64,000 nt of DNA from Azospirillum brasilense (lineage in GTDB: Bacteria; Pseudomonadota; Alphaproteobacteria; Azospirillales; Azospirillaceae): positions 942,001 through 1,006,000 of the forward strand of contig NZ_CP059450.1 of the NCBI RefSeq assembly GCF_022023855.1, given 5' to 3'. Under the pieces are notes generated by a model. It made no database searches, had not been told where the DNA came from, and saw only the letters and a program-made list of their open reading frames with translations. The translations under genes were made by a program, and so were the position numbers. This document shows, one piece after another, positions 1 to 10,344 of this stretch. How positions within the stretch are numbered: the first letter of the stretch is position 1; every line of letters starts with the position of its first letter.

Positions 1-530
1 TGCTCCTCCGCCGCGACGATGTAGCCGGCGAGGATCGGCAGCACCGCGCCGTTCATGGTCATCGACACCGACATCTTGTCGAGCGGGATGCCGTCGAAGA
101 GGATCTTCATGTCCTCGACGCTGTCGATGGCGACGCCGGCCTTGCCCACGTCGCCGACCACGCGCGGGTGGTCGCTGTCATAGCCGCGGTGGGTGGCGAG
201 GTCGAAGGCGACCGACAGGCCCATCTGCCCGGCCTTCAGGTTCGCCTTGTAGAAGGCATTGGAGTCCTCGGCGGTCGAGAAGCCGGCGTACTGGCGGATG
301 GTCCAGGGCTTCACCGCGTACATCGTGGCGCGCGGGCCGCGGGTGAAGGGCGGGAAGCCGGGCAGGCTGTCCAGCTCCAGCCCTTCCAGATCGGCGGCGG
401 TATAGAGCGCCTTGACGTCCAGACCCTCCGGAGTCTTCCAGACGAGGTCTTCGAGCGTCCCGTTGGCGCCCAGGTCCTTGGTGGCCAGGGTCTGCCAGTC
501 GGCCTGGGTCTTCTTCGGGAACTCGCTCAT
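1..530 (-). CDS. mcmA: Methylmalonyl-CoA mutase large subunit, N-terminal part (cut by window edge)
   Basis: Reading leftward from the ATG at 528-530, 176 codons are open to the window edge. They encode the substrate-binding barrel start of an adenosylcobalamin-dependent methylmalonyl-CoA mutase, which isomerises methylmalonyl-CoA to succinyl-CoA. Recognisable family segments are [15 protein letters not shown] and [19 protein letters not shown], followed by [13 protein letters not shown]. The family is about 710-720 residues, so roughly three quarters, including the B12 domain, is outside the window. A GAGGAG ribosome site lies about 7 bases before the ATG. It is the last visible gene of the run pccB-pccA-bioY-mcm on the minus strand, which is the complete route from propionyl-CoA to succinyl-CoA except for the epimerase. 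The gene name is assigned by family. Confidence 0.95.
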   Translation of the reverse strand, partial: MSEFPKKTQADWQTLATKDLGANGTLEDLVWKTPEGLDVKALYTAADLEGLELDSLPGFPPFTRGPRATMYAVKPWTIRQYAGFSTAEDSNAFYKANLKAGQMGLSVAFDLATHRGYDSDHPRVVGDVGKAGVAIDSVEDMKILFDGIPLDKMSVSMTMNGAVLPILAGYIVAAEE

Positions 531-595
531 GGGACGTCTCCTCGACACGGCTTCTTGGTTCGAATGATTTGAAACGATCAATGAAATGGGAGTGT

Positions 596-688
596 CTTGC
601 CCCCAACCCCGGCCCTCTCCCGCTTCGCAGGGGAGGGAGAACAGTCCCCTCCCCTGCGGAAGCGGGGGAGGGTTAGGGTGGGGGCAAG
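596..688. repeat. Large GC-rich inverted repeat (REP-like element / terminator)
   Basis: An imperfect inverted repeat of about 93 bases fills the gap between bioY and the mutase gene. The outer arms are CTTGCCCCCAACCC and its complement near 674-688. The inner arms contain CCCTCTCCCGCTTCGCAGGGG and its near complement. The arm sequence has the look of a dispersed intergenic repeat common in high-GC proteobacteria, and a shorter relative sits at 46632-46655. It could fold into a very stable hairpin in bioY-mcm readthrough RNA and so separate mutase expression from the upstream genes; that role is inferred. Confidence 0.7.
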
Positions 689-704
689 TACGAGCCCCTT
701 ACTC

Positions 705-1298
705 TCAGCCCTGCGACCGGCGGGCGACGATCTTCCAGGCGGCCTGCATGATCGCGGCACCCAGCGCGGTCTTCAGCACCGTGGCGGCGAGGAACGGCGT
801 CAGGCCCAGCGCGACGGCCTTCTCGCCGCCGAACAGGACGGCCATCCAGGCCACGCCCGGAACGAACAGCAGGGCATGGCCGATCGCCAGGGCGCCGACG
901 GCCTTGACCGGGCTGCGGTCCCAGCCGCGCTCGGCCAGCCAGCCGGTGACGCCGGCGGCCAGGACGAAGCCCAGCAGGTAGCCGGCGGTCGGGCCGGCCA
1001 TGTAGGCCGGGCCGGCGCCCGGACCGGCGAAGACCGGCAGACCGGCGAGGCCTTCCAGCAGGTACAGCAGGACCGTCGCCGTGGCGAGGCGGCTGCCGTA
1101 GGCCATGCCGAGCAGGATGACGACCATGCTCTGCATCGTCATCGGAACCGGCCAGAAGGGCACCTGCACCTTGGCCGAGGCGGCCAGGAGCAGGCTGCCC
1201 AGAACCGCCGCGGTGGCGGCGGTGAGCAGGCCGCCCCGGGGGGCGACCGTCTCGAGAAGCGAAGCGGCACGCTGCGAAAGCGTGTTTGCGAAAGCCAT
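705..1298 (-). CDS. bioY: BioY, substrate-binding component of the biotin transporter
   Basis: This 197-residue integral membrane protein matches the BioY family (S component of the ECF-type biotin transporter). It has about six hydrophobic segments. The signatures seen are VPFWPVPMTMQS near residues 46-57, GPAYMAGPTAGYLLGF near 96-111, and a late conserved LKTALGAA. It lies 38 bases after pccA on the same strand, inside the propionyl-CoA operon. That placement fits a role supplying biotin to the pccA-encoded carrier domain. No ecfA or ecfT genes are visible, so it may work alone, as some BioY proteins do, or with distant partners. Confidence 0.93.
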   Translation of the reverse strand: MAFANTLSQRAASLLETVAPRGGLLTAATAAVLGSLLLAASAKVQVPFWPVPMTMQSMVVILLGMAYGSRLATATVLLYLLEGLAGLPVFAGPGAGPAYMAGPTAGYLLGFVLAAGVTGWLAERGWDRSPVKAVGALAIGHALLFVPGVAWMAVLFGGEKAVALGLTPFLAATVLKTALGAAIMQAAWKIVARRSQG

Positions 1299-1336
1299 CG
1301 TCCTTACCTTTCCCTATATGTCGGAGCCCGCTTGGC

Positions 1337-3346
1337 TCACGCGAACTCCAGGATCTTCTGATCGACCGCCAGGCTGGAGCCGGGCGTCGCGTGCACCTTG
1401 GACACCGTGCCATCCTGCGCCGCGCGCAGGATGTTTTCCATCTTCATCGCCTCGACCACGGCCAGCACCTCGCCGGCCTTGACCTCCTGCCCCTCGGTCA
1501 CGGCGACCGAGACGAGCAGGCCGGGCATCGGAGACAACAGGAACTTCGACATGTCCGGCGGCGCCTTCACCGGCATCAGCGCGTCGAGCCGCGCGGCGTT
1601 CGGAGTCAGCACCTTGACCAGCGCTTGGCTGCCGGAGTGGGACAGGCGGTAGCCGACGCCGACGCGGTCCACCTGGACGCAGACATGCGCGCCATTCACC
1701 GTGCCGCGGAACAGGGGCTGGCCGAGCGTCCAGTCGCTCCACACCACATGGTGCTTGCCCTCGAAATCGACGGTGTAGCCGATGCGCTGCGGGCTGCCGT
1801 CCGTCGGGTGGACATGGACCGGATGCTGCGCACCGTCCATCACGACGACCCAGTCGTCGCGTACCCGGACCTTGTTGCCCGGCATCTTGCCGGAGATCTG
1901 GATGTCGCGGTCGTTCAGGCAGCGGTGGATCACCGCGGCGACGGCGATCAGGATCGCCGGGTCGTCCGGCGGCAGGTCGGAGGCGTGGAAGCCGGTCGGG
2001 TATTCCTCGGCGATGAAGTTGGTGGTCAGCCGACCTTCGACGAAGCGCTGGTTGGCCATCAGCGAGGCGAGGAACGGGATGTTGTGGCTGACGCCGCGGA
2101 TGTAATACTGGTCCAGCGCCTCGCGCATGCGGGCGATGGCGGCGTCGCGCGTCGAACCCCAGCTGCACAGCTTGGCGATCATGGGGTCGTAGTACATGGA
2201 GATCTCGCCGCCCTCGTAGACGCCGGTGTCGACGCGGACATGCGGGTCCTCCGACGGCGGACGGTAGTGGGTCAGCCGGCCGGTGGAGGGCAGGAAGTTG
2301 CGGAAGGGGTCCTCGGCGTAGACGCGGGATTCGATGGCCCAGCCGTGCAGCTTGATGTCGTCCTGCTTCAGAGTGAGCTTCTCGCCCGCCGCGACGCGGA
2401 TCATCAGCTCGACGAGGTCGAGGCCGGTGACCAGCTCGGTGACCGGATGCTCCACCTGGAGGCGGGTGTTCATCTCCAGGAAGTAGAAGTTGCGCTCTGC
2501 GTCGACGATGAACTCGACCGTGCCGGCGGACTTGTAGTCCACGGCGCGGGACAGGGCCACGGCCTGCTCGCCCATCGCCTTGCGGGTGGCGGCGTCGAGG
2601 AAGGGCGACGGCGCCTCTTCGATGACCTTCTGGTGGCGGCGCTGGATCGAGCATTCGCGCTCGCCCAGATAGAGCGCCGTGCCCTGCCCGTCCGCCAACA
2701 CCTGGATCTCGATGTGGCGCGGCTGCTGGATGTACTTCTCGACGAAGACGCGGTCGTCGGCGAAGGAGGAGCGCGCCTCGTTCTGGGCCGAGCGGAAGCC
2801 TTCGCGGGCCTCCTCGTCGTTCCAGGCCACGCGCATGCCCTTGCCGCCGCCGCCGGCCGACGCCTTGATCATCACCGGGTAGCCGATGTCGCGGGCGATG
2901 GTCACCGCCTCGCTGTCGTCGGCGATGACGCCCAGATAGCCGGGCACCGTGCTGACGCCCGCGGCCTTGGCCAGCTTCTTGGACTCGATCTTGTCGCCCA
3001 TGGCCTGGATGGCGTGGGCGTCCGGGCCGATGAAGGCGACACCGGCGGCGGCCAGCGCCTCCTGGAACTCGCGCTTCTCGGACAGGAAGCCGTAGCCGGG
3101 ATGGACGGCCTGGGCGCCGGTCTTCTTGCAGGCGTCGACGATGCGGTCGATCAGCAGGTAGCTCTGCGCCGAGGGGGCGGCGCCGATGTGGACGGCCTCG
3201 TCGGCCATCTCGACGTGCAGGGCGTTCTTGTCGGCGTCCGAATAGACGGCGACCGTCTTGATGCCCAGGCGGCGCGCCGTGCGGATGACGCGGCAGGCGA
3301 TCTCGCCGCGGTTCGCGATCAGGATCTTTGAGAACAGGGTCGTCAT
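1337..3346 (-). CDS. pccA: Propionyl-/acetyl-CoA carboxylase alpha subunit (biotin carboxylase + biotin carrier)
   Basis: This 669-residue subunit carboxylates biotin with ATP and bicarbonate and carries the biotin on its C-terminal domain. In order it has a biotin carboxylase N-terminal domain (starting with IANRGEIACRVIRTARRLG), an ATP-grasp domain with the glycine-rich GGGGKGM loop near residues 163-169, the biotin carboxylase C-terminal domain, a linker, and a biotinyl domain with EAMKMEN. The biotin-accepting lysine is K635. Length is normal for the PCC alpha chain. The gene starts 14 bases after the pccB stop codon, and bioY follows, so the three form an operon. Assignment to propionyl-CoA rather than acetyl-CoA rests on the adjacent mutase and ScfR-type regulator. 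Confidence 0.95.
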   Translation of the reverse strand: MTTLFSKILIANRGEIACRVIRTARRLGIKTVAVYSDADKNALHVEMADEAVHIGAAPSAQSYLLIDRIVDACKKTGAQAVHPGYGFLSEKREFQEALAAAGVAFIGPDAHAIQAMGDKIESKKLAKAAGVSTVPGYLGVIADDSEAVTIARDIGYPVMIKASAGGGGKGMRVAWNDEEAREGFRSAQNEARSSFADDRVFVEKYIQQPRHIEIQVLADGQGTALYLGERECSIQRRHQKVIEEAPSPFLDAATRKAMGEQAVALSRAVDYKSAGTVEFIVDAERNFYFLEMNTRLQVEHPVTELVTGLDLVELMIRVAAGEKLTLKQDDIKLHGWAIESRVYAEDPFRNFLPSTGRLTHYRPPSEDPHVRVDTGVYEGGEISMYYDPMIAKLCSWGSTRDAAIARMREALDQYYIRGVSHNIPFLASLMANQRFVEGRLTTNFIAEEYPTGFHASDLPPDDPAILIAVAAVIHRCLNDRDIQISGKMPGNKVRVRDDWVVVMDGAQHPVHVHPTDGSPQRIGYTVDFEGKHHVVWSDWTLGQPLFRGTVNGAHVCVQVDRVGVGYRLSHSGSQALVKVLTPNAARLDALMPVKAPPDMSKFLLSPMPGLLVSVAVTEGQEVKAGEVLAVVEAMKMENILRAAQDGTVSKVHATPGSSLAVDQKILEFA

Positions 3347-3360
3347 GGGGCGGCGCGCCT

Positions 3361-4893
<1,533 letters not shown>

Positions 4894-4983
4894 CAGGCGT
4901 TTCCCACTTTGGCGAGCGGCGGAGGACCTTGCGAACCTTGTGGCAGCGGTCCCCTCACCGGAACGCCTGGATTATTCACAAGA

Positions 4984-5073
4984 TTTGCAACAGGGCAATT
5001 GGCCGGGCGGGAAAAATGTGCGAAGTTGCGAACATCTTTGCAAACGCAGCGCGCGGTTTGCCAAGATTGCAAA
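4984..5073. promoter_or_regulatory. ScfR/PccR-type operator cluster between pccB and its regulator
   Basis: The divergent promoter region holds several TTTGCAAA-like octamers: 4984-4991 (TTTGCAAC), 5025-5032 (GTTGCGAA), 5037-5044 (perfect TTTGCAAA), 5057-5064 (TTTGCCAA) and 5066-5073 (ATTGCAAA). The pair 5025-5032 and 5037-5044 is separated by exactly four bases. This matches the TTTGCAAA-N4-TTTGCAAA arrangement known for the Rhodobacter PccR regulator of propionyl-CoA carboxylase. The region is more AT-rich than its surroundings and probably contains both promoters, but I could not fix -10 and -35 boxes. Confidence 0.72.
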
Positions 5074-5112
5074 TATGCACTTCGGCATAATCTTCGGGTG
5101 ATAGGCGGGTCC

Positions 5113-6561
5113 ATGCAGAAGCTCTTCCTCGGCTACAAGCTCCGCCGCCTGCGCGAACAGCGCGGACTGACCCAGGCGGCGCTGGCCAAGACGCTGGACC
5201 TGTCGCCGAGCTACCTGAACCAGATCGAGAACAACCAGCGCCCGCTGACCCTGCCGGTGCTGCTGAAGATCTCCGCCGTGTTCGAGGTCGATCTGTCCAA
5301 TTTCGTGGAGGACGAAGACAGCCGTCTCGTCGCCGACCTGCGCGAGGCCCTGGCCGACCCGCTGTTCGCCGGGGCACCGCTGACCAACGCCGAACTGCGC
5401 AGCGCCGTCGGCTCCAGCCCGGAGCTGGCCCGCCGCGTGCTGAGCCTGCATCAGGCCTATCAGAAGCTTCACGAGCGGGTGCAGTCGCTGGCCGACAGCC
5501 TGTCCAACCAGGAGCCGAGCGACGCCTTCGCCGGACCGCAGTTCCCCTACGAGGAGGTCCGCGACTACTTCCACTACTGCAACAACTACATCGGCCCGCT
5601 GGACGAGGCCGCGGAAAATCTTTGGAACACGGAGAAGATCCACTCCGGCGCCCTGCTGAACGAACTGGCCGCCTATCTGAAGCGGCGGCACGACGTGCGC
5701 GTGAAGATCGTCGCCGACGACGGCGAGACGGCCATGCGCAGCTACGACGGCAGCACCGGCACGCTGCGCCTGTCCGCCCTGCTGAACGGCCCCAGCCGCG
5801 CCTTCCACATGGCCCACCAGATCGCCCTTCTGGGCTTCGGCGACGTGATCGAGGAGCGGGTCGCCCAGGCGAAATTCTCCAGCGAGGACGCGCGGTCGAT
5901 CTGCCGGGTCGGGCTCGCCAACTACTTCGCGGGGGCGCTGGTCCTGCCCTACCGCGCCTTCGCCGCCCAAGCCCGCGCGCTGCGCCACGACGTGGAGCAG
6001 TTGCAGAGCCGCTTCGGCGCCAGCTTCGAGCAGGTGTGCCACCGACTGTCCACCCTGCAGAGGCCGGGGGCGCGCGGCCTGCCCTTCTACTTCGTGCGGG
6101 TGGACATGGCCGGCAACATCACCAAGCGCCATTCGGCGACGCGCTTTCACTTCGCGCGCTTCGGCGGCGCCTGCCCGCTGTGGAACGTGCACGAGGCGTT
6201 CGCCCAGCCCGGCAAGATCCTGGTGCAGTTCGCCACCATGCCCGACCGCACCACCTACATCGGCATCGCCCGCACGGTGACCAAGCGCGGCGGCGCCTAT
6301 CTGAAGCCGTCGCGCCAGTTCGCCGTCGGGCTCGGCTGCGAGGCGACCCACGCCAACGAGATCGTCTACGCCGCGGGTATCGACACCTCCAACGAGGCCG
6401 CCGCGGTGCCCATCGGGGTGAACTGCCGCATCTGCGAGCGCACCGACTGCCAGCAGCGCGCCTTCCCGCCCATCGGTAGCCAGCTGTCGGTGGACGAGCA
6501 CCACCGCAGCTTCGTCCCCTACCTGTTCACCCAGGAGGGGCGGACCGTGGAAAAGGCTTGA
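5113..6561 (+). CDS. pccR: ScfR/PccR-type short-chain acyl-CoA-responsive regulator
   Basis: This 482-residue regulator has an XRE helix-turn-helix at about residues 8-60 (LRRLREQRGLTQAALAK, then SPSYLNQIENNQRPL). A central IrrE/ImmA-like region follows, and then a DUF2083-type C-terminal domain with the cysteine cluster C438, C441, C446. The IrrE peptidase signature HExxH is degenerate here (H232-M-A-H235), so it is a sensor rather than a protease. This architecture is the ScfR family, whose member PccR controls propionyl-CoA carboxylase. It is transcribed divergently from pccB across TTTGCAAA sites. The open frame extends far upstream, but the ATG at 5113 follows a GGCGGG stretch and gives the family N-terminus, so I start there. 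Confidence 0.92.
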   Translation: MQKLFLGYKLRRLREQRGLTQAALAKTLDLSPSYLNQIENNQRPLTLPVLLKISAVFEVDLSNFVEDEDSRLVADLREALADPLFAGAPLTNAELRSAVGSSPELARRVLSLHQAYQKLHERVQSLADSLSNQEPSDAFAGPQFPYEEVRDYFHYCNNYIGPLDEAAENLWNTEKIHSGALLNELAAYLKRRHDVRVKIVADDGETAMRSYDGSTGTLRLSALLNGPSRAFHMAHQIALLGFGDVIEERVAQAKFSSEDARSICRVGLANYFAGALVLPYRAFAAQARALRHDVEQLQSRFGASFEQVCHRLSTLQRPGARGLPFYFVRVDMAGNITKRHSATRFHFARFGGACPLWNVHEAFAQPGKILVQFATMPDRTTYIGIARTVTKRGGAYLKPSRQFAVGLGCEATHANEIVYAAGIDTSNEAAAVPIGVNCRICERTDCQQRAFPPIGSQLSVDEHHRSFVPYLFTQEGRTVEKA

Positions 6562-6621
6562 ACGGTTGGCGATCCGCGGCGGCCGCTCTATCATCCGCGG
6601 CCCAACCGATAGGATCACGAC

Positions 6622-7350
6622 ATGACGACGCCCACCGCCCGGCCCCTGCCCCAGAAGACCATCGGCGTCCTCGGCGGCATGAGCAACCAGGCCACCGCCG
6701 AGTACTACCGCCTGCTGAACGACGGGTTGAACGCCCGGCTCGGCGGCTGGGACAACGGCGAGATCGTCATCGTCAGCGTCAACTTCGGCAACATCGAGCA
6801 TTTCGTCCGCCGGAACGAATGGGACGCCGCGCAGAGCTACCTGACCGGAAAGGTGGACGCGCTGGAACGTGCCGGGTCCGACGTGATCCTGTGCGTATCC
6901 AACACCTTGCACCGCGTGGTCGAGCCGATCATGGCGGAGCGCGCCACCCCTTTCATCCACATCGCCGACCCGACCGGTGCCGCGATGCGGGCCGCCGGCC
7001 TGTCGCGGGTCGCTCTGCTGGGCACCATGCCGACGATGCTCTCCGACGACCTGCGCCGCCGTTACGAGGAGCGCTTCGGCATCGAGATCATGGTGCCCTC
7101 CGACCCCGACAAGGCGACGGTCGACCGCATCATCTTCGACGAACTGGTGCGGCGCGATCTGCGCCCTGAATCCAAGGCCCAATACCTGGAAATCATCGAC
7201 CGGCTGGCCGCCGACGGGGCGCAGGGGGTGATCCTCGGCTGCACGGAGATCTTCCTGCTGGTCGATCAGGCTGACCGGCCGGAATTCCCGATGTTCAACA
7301 CGACGGCGCTCCACGCCACCGCCGCCGTGGCCTTCGCGCTGGGCGAATAA
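6622..7350 (+). CDS. Aspartate/glutamate racemase family protein
   Basis: This 242-residue enzyme has the two pseudo-symmetric halves of PLP-independent amino acid racemases. The first catalytic cysteine is C91 in CVSNTLHR and the second is C207 in ILGCTEIFLL. Both are present, as is the N-terminal GVLGGMSNQATAEYYR typical of the aspartate racemase/YgeA group. It should racemise an acidic amino acid or a related hydantoin-like substrate; the true substrate cannot be read from sequence. It starts 60 bases after the regulator and points the same way. It converges on the glycosyltransferase-like gene ending at 7420. Confidence 0.88.
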   Translation: MTTPTARPLPQKTIGVLGGMSNQATAEYYRLLNDGLNARLGGWDNGEIVIVSVNFGNIEHFVRRNEWDAAQSYLTGKVDALERAGSDVILCVSNTLHRVVEPIMAERATPFIHIADPTGAAMRAAGLSRVALLGTMPTMLSDDLRRRYEERFGIEIMVPSDPDKATVDRIIFDELVRRDLRPESKAQYLEIIDRLAADGAQGVILGCTEIFLLVDQADRPEFPMFNTTALHATAAVAFALGE

Positions 7351-7419
7351 GGGCCACCGAGTGCTGGAAGCCCGGCGGCGACGCGCGCCCTGCGCACGGG
7401 CGATGAACAACGGCCCTGA

Positions 7420-8646
7420 TCAGTCCTGCAACCTCGCGATGATCCTTGGAAGGATGGCGGTGAGGGCCAGGTGTTCGAAGGCCCAGTCCCGATGTGCCGA
7501 GCGCAGCCTTGCGCGGCGGTCGGCATCTCCGGCCAGTGCCGACAGGACCTGAAGCGCGTCCGCCTCGCCGGTGAAGGTCAGGTCATCCTCATGCGGGCCG
7601 AACAGCCGGTCCGTGTCCGTGTGCCGCCAGCTCACCAGCAACCCGTCCCGTTTGATGATTTCCAGCGTCCTTGGGAAGACCGCCGTATCATAGGCGAGGC
7701 TGCCGAAATCCAGGCAGGCTCCGGCGGCGTGATAGACGTTGCGTGGCGCGGATGATACCGGTTCGGAAGCGATCCCAAACCGTTCCCAGCCATTGCCCCA
7801 GAGCGAGAAAACCTCGCCGAAGCCGCGCCTGAGGGCGAGGGCGAAACGGCGGCGGTTCTCAACGGCGAAGGCGATGGTGAAGGCACGGTTGAAATCCAGC
7901 GTCCAGGCCGGGTCCGCCGACCATTCCGTCAGTCCGCACAGGTCCATGGCCTGCAGCCTGTGCAGCGTCGGCCGCTCCATCATCGCGGCGGACACGGCTT
8001 CCGCATGGCGGTGGATCGCCGGGGGAACCGGCTCGCGGCCGGATTCGATGTGGTCCGGCCAGCCTTGCCCCAGATAGAGGAAGCAGTCGCGCACCGAGGC
8101 CTCCGCCTCTCCCGTGTCGGACGGTCCCTTCATGGCGGCGTAGGGATGGCGTTGCAGGCCGGGTGTCCCGTGCGACATCCAACGCTTGTAGAGATCGACG
8201 GAACCGCCCTGCGCCGGGCTGGCGTAGATCCAGCGATGGACACCGAGCGGCTCGTGGAACACCCGCGTCAGGCCGAGCCGTGCGGACTGCTCCGCCGATC
8301 CCCGGCACATGCACCACATGGAAATGTTGTTTTCCGTCATCCACAGGTCGGTCTCGCGGATCTGTTCCGTCGAGCGTGCACCGATTTCCTCAAGCGGATG
8401 CTTCAGACAGATGTGGACGACGGCCGGCGGCACGCCGAGTCCGGCGATGTAGGCGCGCAGCATCTCTACCGTCGGGCGGGGAATGTCGAACAGGTTCAAA
8501 ACGAACAGAACGTCGATCCGCCGGTCGATCAGGTCCTGCGAGATGTCGGGCAAGGCCAGTACGGACTCATGGCCGAGATCCACCAGAGCCGCGTGGATCG
8601 ACCACAGGATTTCGGACGTGCCCTGGCCGCATAGAAGGAATCGCAC
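7420..8646 (-). CDS. Putative glycosyltransferase (CgeB-like, GT-B type)
   Basis: A 408-residue protein of uncertain family. It opens with MRFLLCGQGTSEILWSIHAAL, a Rossmann-like N-terminus resembling GT-B glycosyltransferases. The C-terminal part (VFPRTLEIIKRDGLLVSWRHTDTDRLF, then FTGEADALQVLSALAGDADRRARL) looks like the CgeB/GT1 group, where a late segment signals an upcoming rename of the active cleft and a capping helix. It starts three bases after the stop of the upstream glycosyltransferase gene, so the pair is cotranscribed. Both follow the giant RTX gene on the same strand. Function is inferred from fold-like features only and the donor and acceptor are unknown. Confidence 0.6.
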   Translation of the reverse strand: MRFLLCGQGTSEILWSIHAALVDLGHESVLALPDISQDLIDRRIDVLFVLNLFDIPRPTVEMLRAYIAGLGVPPAVVHICLKHPLEEIGARSTEQIRETDLWMTENNISMWCMCRGSAEQSARLGLTRVFHEPLGVHRWIYASPAQGGSVDLYKRWMSHGTPGLQRHPYAAMKGPSDTGEAEASVRDCFLYLGQGWPDHIESGREPVPPAIHRHAEAVSAAMMERPTLHRLQAMDLCGLTEWSADPAWTLDFNRAFTIAFAVENRRRFALALRRGFGEVFSLWGNGWERFGIASEPVSSAPRNVYHAAGACLDFGSLAYDTAVFPRTLEIIKRDGLLVSWRHTDTDRLFGPHEDDLTFTGEADALQVLSALAGDADRRARLRSAHRDWAFEHLALTAILPRIIARLQD

Positions 8647-8649
8647 GGC

Positions 8650-10209
8650 TTACTCCGGCTTCCTGAACAGTGCGACCGCCTCGGCCATATAGGCGGCGAG
8701 TTGCGGCAGATTGCTCCCCTCCTGCTCCACCACCGCGAAGCGGGCGCGGGCCTCGCCTCTCGCCGCGGCAAGCAGCGCCGGATCGGCCGCCAGAGCCGCG
8801 GCGCGGGCAACGAACGCCCCGTCATCCGCGACCAGGAAGGCGGGGCCGGCGACGCTGGCCACATCGCCGCCGGCATGCGACAGCACCGGCAATCCGGCGG
8901 CCAGCGCCTGTGCCGCCCCCGCTCCGCCGCCGGTGCGGCGCGGATTCAGGAAAAGGTCGCCGAGTTGGAGCAGAGCCTCCATGCGGTCGACATGGCCAAG
9001 GCAGCGCAGCCTCGCGGCGTGGCGGCGGCCGGACAGCCGGCCGGGCAAGGCCTCCGCTCCCCCGGCGAACAGCACCAGCGCCTGCGGCACCGCGTCCAAA
9101 ATCCGCTCCAGCAATTCCAGGAAGTCGCCATCGACCTCCGCGTCCAGGCGGTTGCCGACGACGATGCAGGCAAACGCGGCATCCGGAATGGAAAACTCCG
9201 CGCGCGTGGCGGTGTCGCCGCTGCGGCGCAGCGACAGGCCGAAGCGGAAAGGCCGCCAGGAGCGGGCCAGCCGCCCCTCACCGGCGGGAGGCACTCGGCC
9301 TCCGAAGTCCAGCACGATGTCGGCGAGCGAGATGGTCTGGCCGGTCGTGGTGGGGATGCACAGCAGCGGGCGCACGCCCTCCAGAAGATCGGCGACGACG
9401 ACCGAGCCGCCGAAGGCGATCACCAGATCCGGATCGAAGGCGTCCACGGCTGCCAGGAAGCCGTTCACCTTCTCCGCGGCGATGCCGGGTGCGGTGGAGG
9501 ACAGCATGCGGACCGTCTCGTCCTCGAACCGGATCGTCTGCTCGCCGGACAGCCGTTCCTCGACGGCGGCGGCGAAGGGGGGAATGAACGGACTGTAATA
9601 GCGGTCCGGCATCATGTTGGTGTTGAGCACCAGAACCGTCCGGCCGAGGTCCCGTTGCAGCCGGACCGCAAGCAGCAGGAGGTCGCGCGATGGCTGGTGC
9701 TGGTCGGACAGGAACTGGTTGGTCACGATGACGACCTTACCCGTGTCCGGCCGTCCCGCCCGGCGCGGGGCCGCAGCCGTGCCCAGCCGCGAGGATAGCT
9801 GCCGCAGGAACCGCTCATAGAAGGGAAGCAGCCGGCCGGTCGTGAAGTCCGGAACCGACGCCATGTCCATCCGCATCAGGAAAAGTTGGCGCTGCATGGA
9901 CCAGTAGATCTGGTTGATGCCGTCCAGCGGCGCCAGGTCCAGCACATGGTCCAGCATGTCCAGGATGTTCACGTATCGGCGAAGATCGCCCGAGACATGG
10001 GCCAGCGCCGATTCCCGAAGAATGGGGTCCAGACCGGCGGTCGCGGCGTCCAGCGTCTCCATCGCCGCGGCGTCGCTTCCCAAACCCGCCGCGCGTGCAG
10101 CGTCACAGCTTTCTGAAATTTCCCTCAGTGCCTCGCCGGTTCCAGCTGAGCCCTGCAGCCGAGCGATGAGGCTGGTCAGGACGGCGGCTCGGGAGCTGAG
10201 ATCTTGCAT
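8650..10209 (-). CDS. Putative glycosyltransferase with long N-terminal extension
   Basis: A 519-residue protein. Roughly the first 150 residues are helical and unfamiliar. The rest looks like a GT-B fold, with VVIVTNQFLSDQHQPSRD, a central LVIAFGGSVVVADLLEG, and a C-terminal nucleotide-sugar half containing DLFLNPRRTGGGAGAAQALAAG followed by LPVLSH. The last motif is the donor-binding region of family-4-like glycosyltransferases. I start at the ATG at 10209; an in-frame GTG at 10287 would add 26 residues, but neither start has a strong ribosome site. The gene lies 142 bases after the RTX stop, beyond a perfect hairpin, and is coupled to the next glycosyltransferase-like gene. Confidence 0.65.
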   Translation of the reverse strand: MQDLSSRAAVLTSLIARLQGSAGTGEALREISESCDAARAAGLGSDAAAMETLDAATAGLDPILRESALAHVSGDLRRYVNILDMLDHVLDLAPLDGINQIYWSMQRQLFLMRMDMASVPDFTTGRLLPFYERFLRQLSSRLGTAAAPRRAGRPDTGKVVIVTNQFLSDQHQPSRDLLLLAVRLQRDLGRTVLVLNTNMMPDRYYSPFIPPFAAAVEERLSGEQTIRFEDETVRMLSSTAPGIAAEKVNGFLAAVDAFDPDLVIAFGGSVVVADLLEGVRPLLCIPTTTGQTISLADIVLDFGGRVPPAGEGRLARSWRPFRFGLSLRRSGDTATRAEFSIPDAAFACIVVGNRLDAEVDGDFLELLERILDAVPQALVLFAGGAEALPGRLSGRRHAARLRCLGHVDRMEALLQLGDLFLNPRRTGGGAGAAQALAAGLPVLSHAGGDVASVAGPAFLVADDGAFVARAAALAADPALLAAARGEARARFAVVEQEGSNLPQLAAYMAEAVALFRKPE

Positions 10210-10344
10210 GGGAAGACGGCCCCGGTTGAATCGAGAAGTGCTGGCCCAGCTCGACCCGAGAGATTTGGGCGAACGCGATTTTGCCACCTATAGGAGCGGT
10301 TTGAGTGGAAGTCAACGCGATCACCGTGCGCATCCTCAGCCGCA

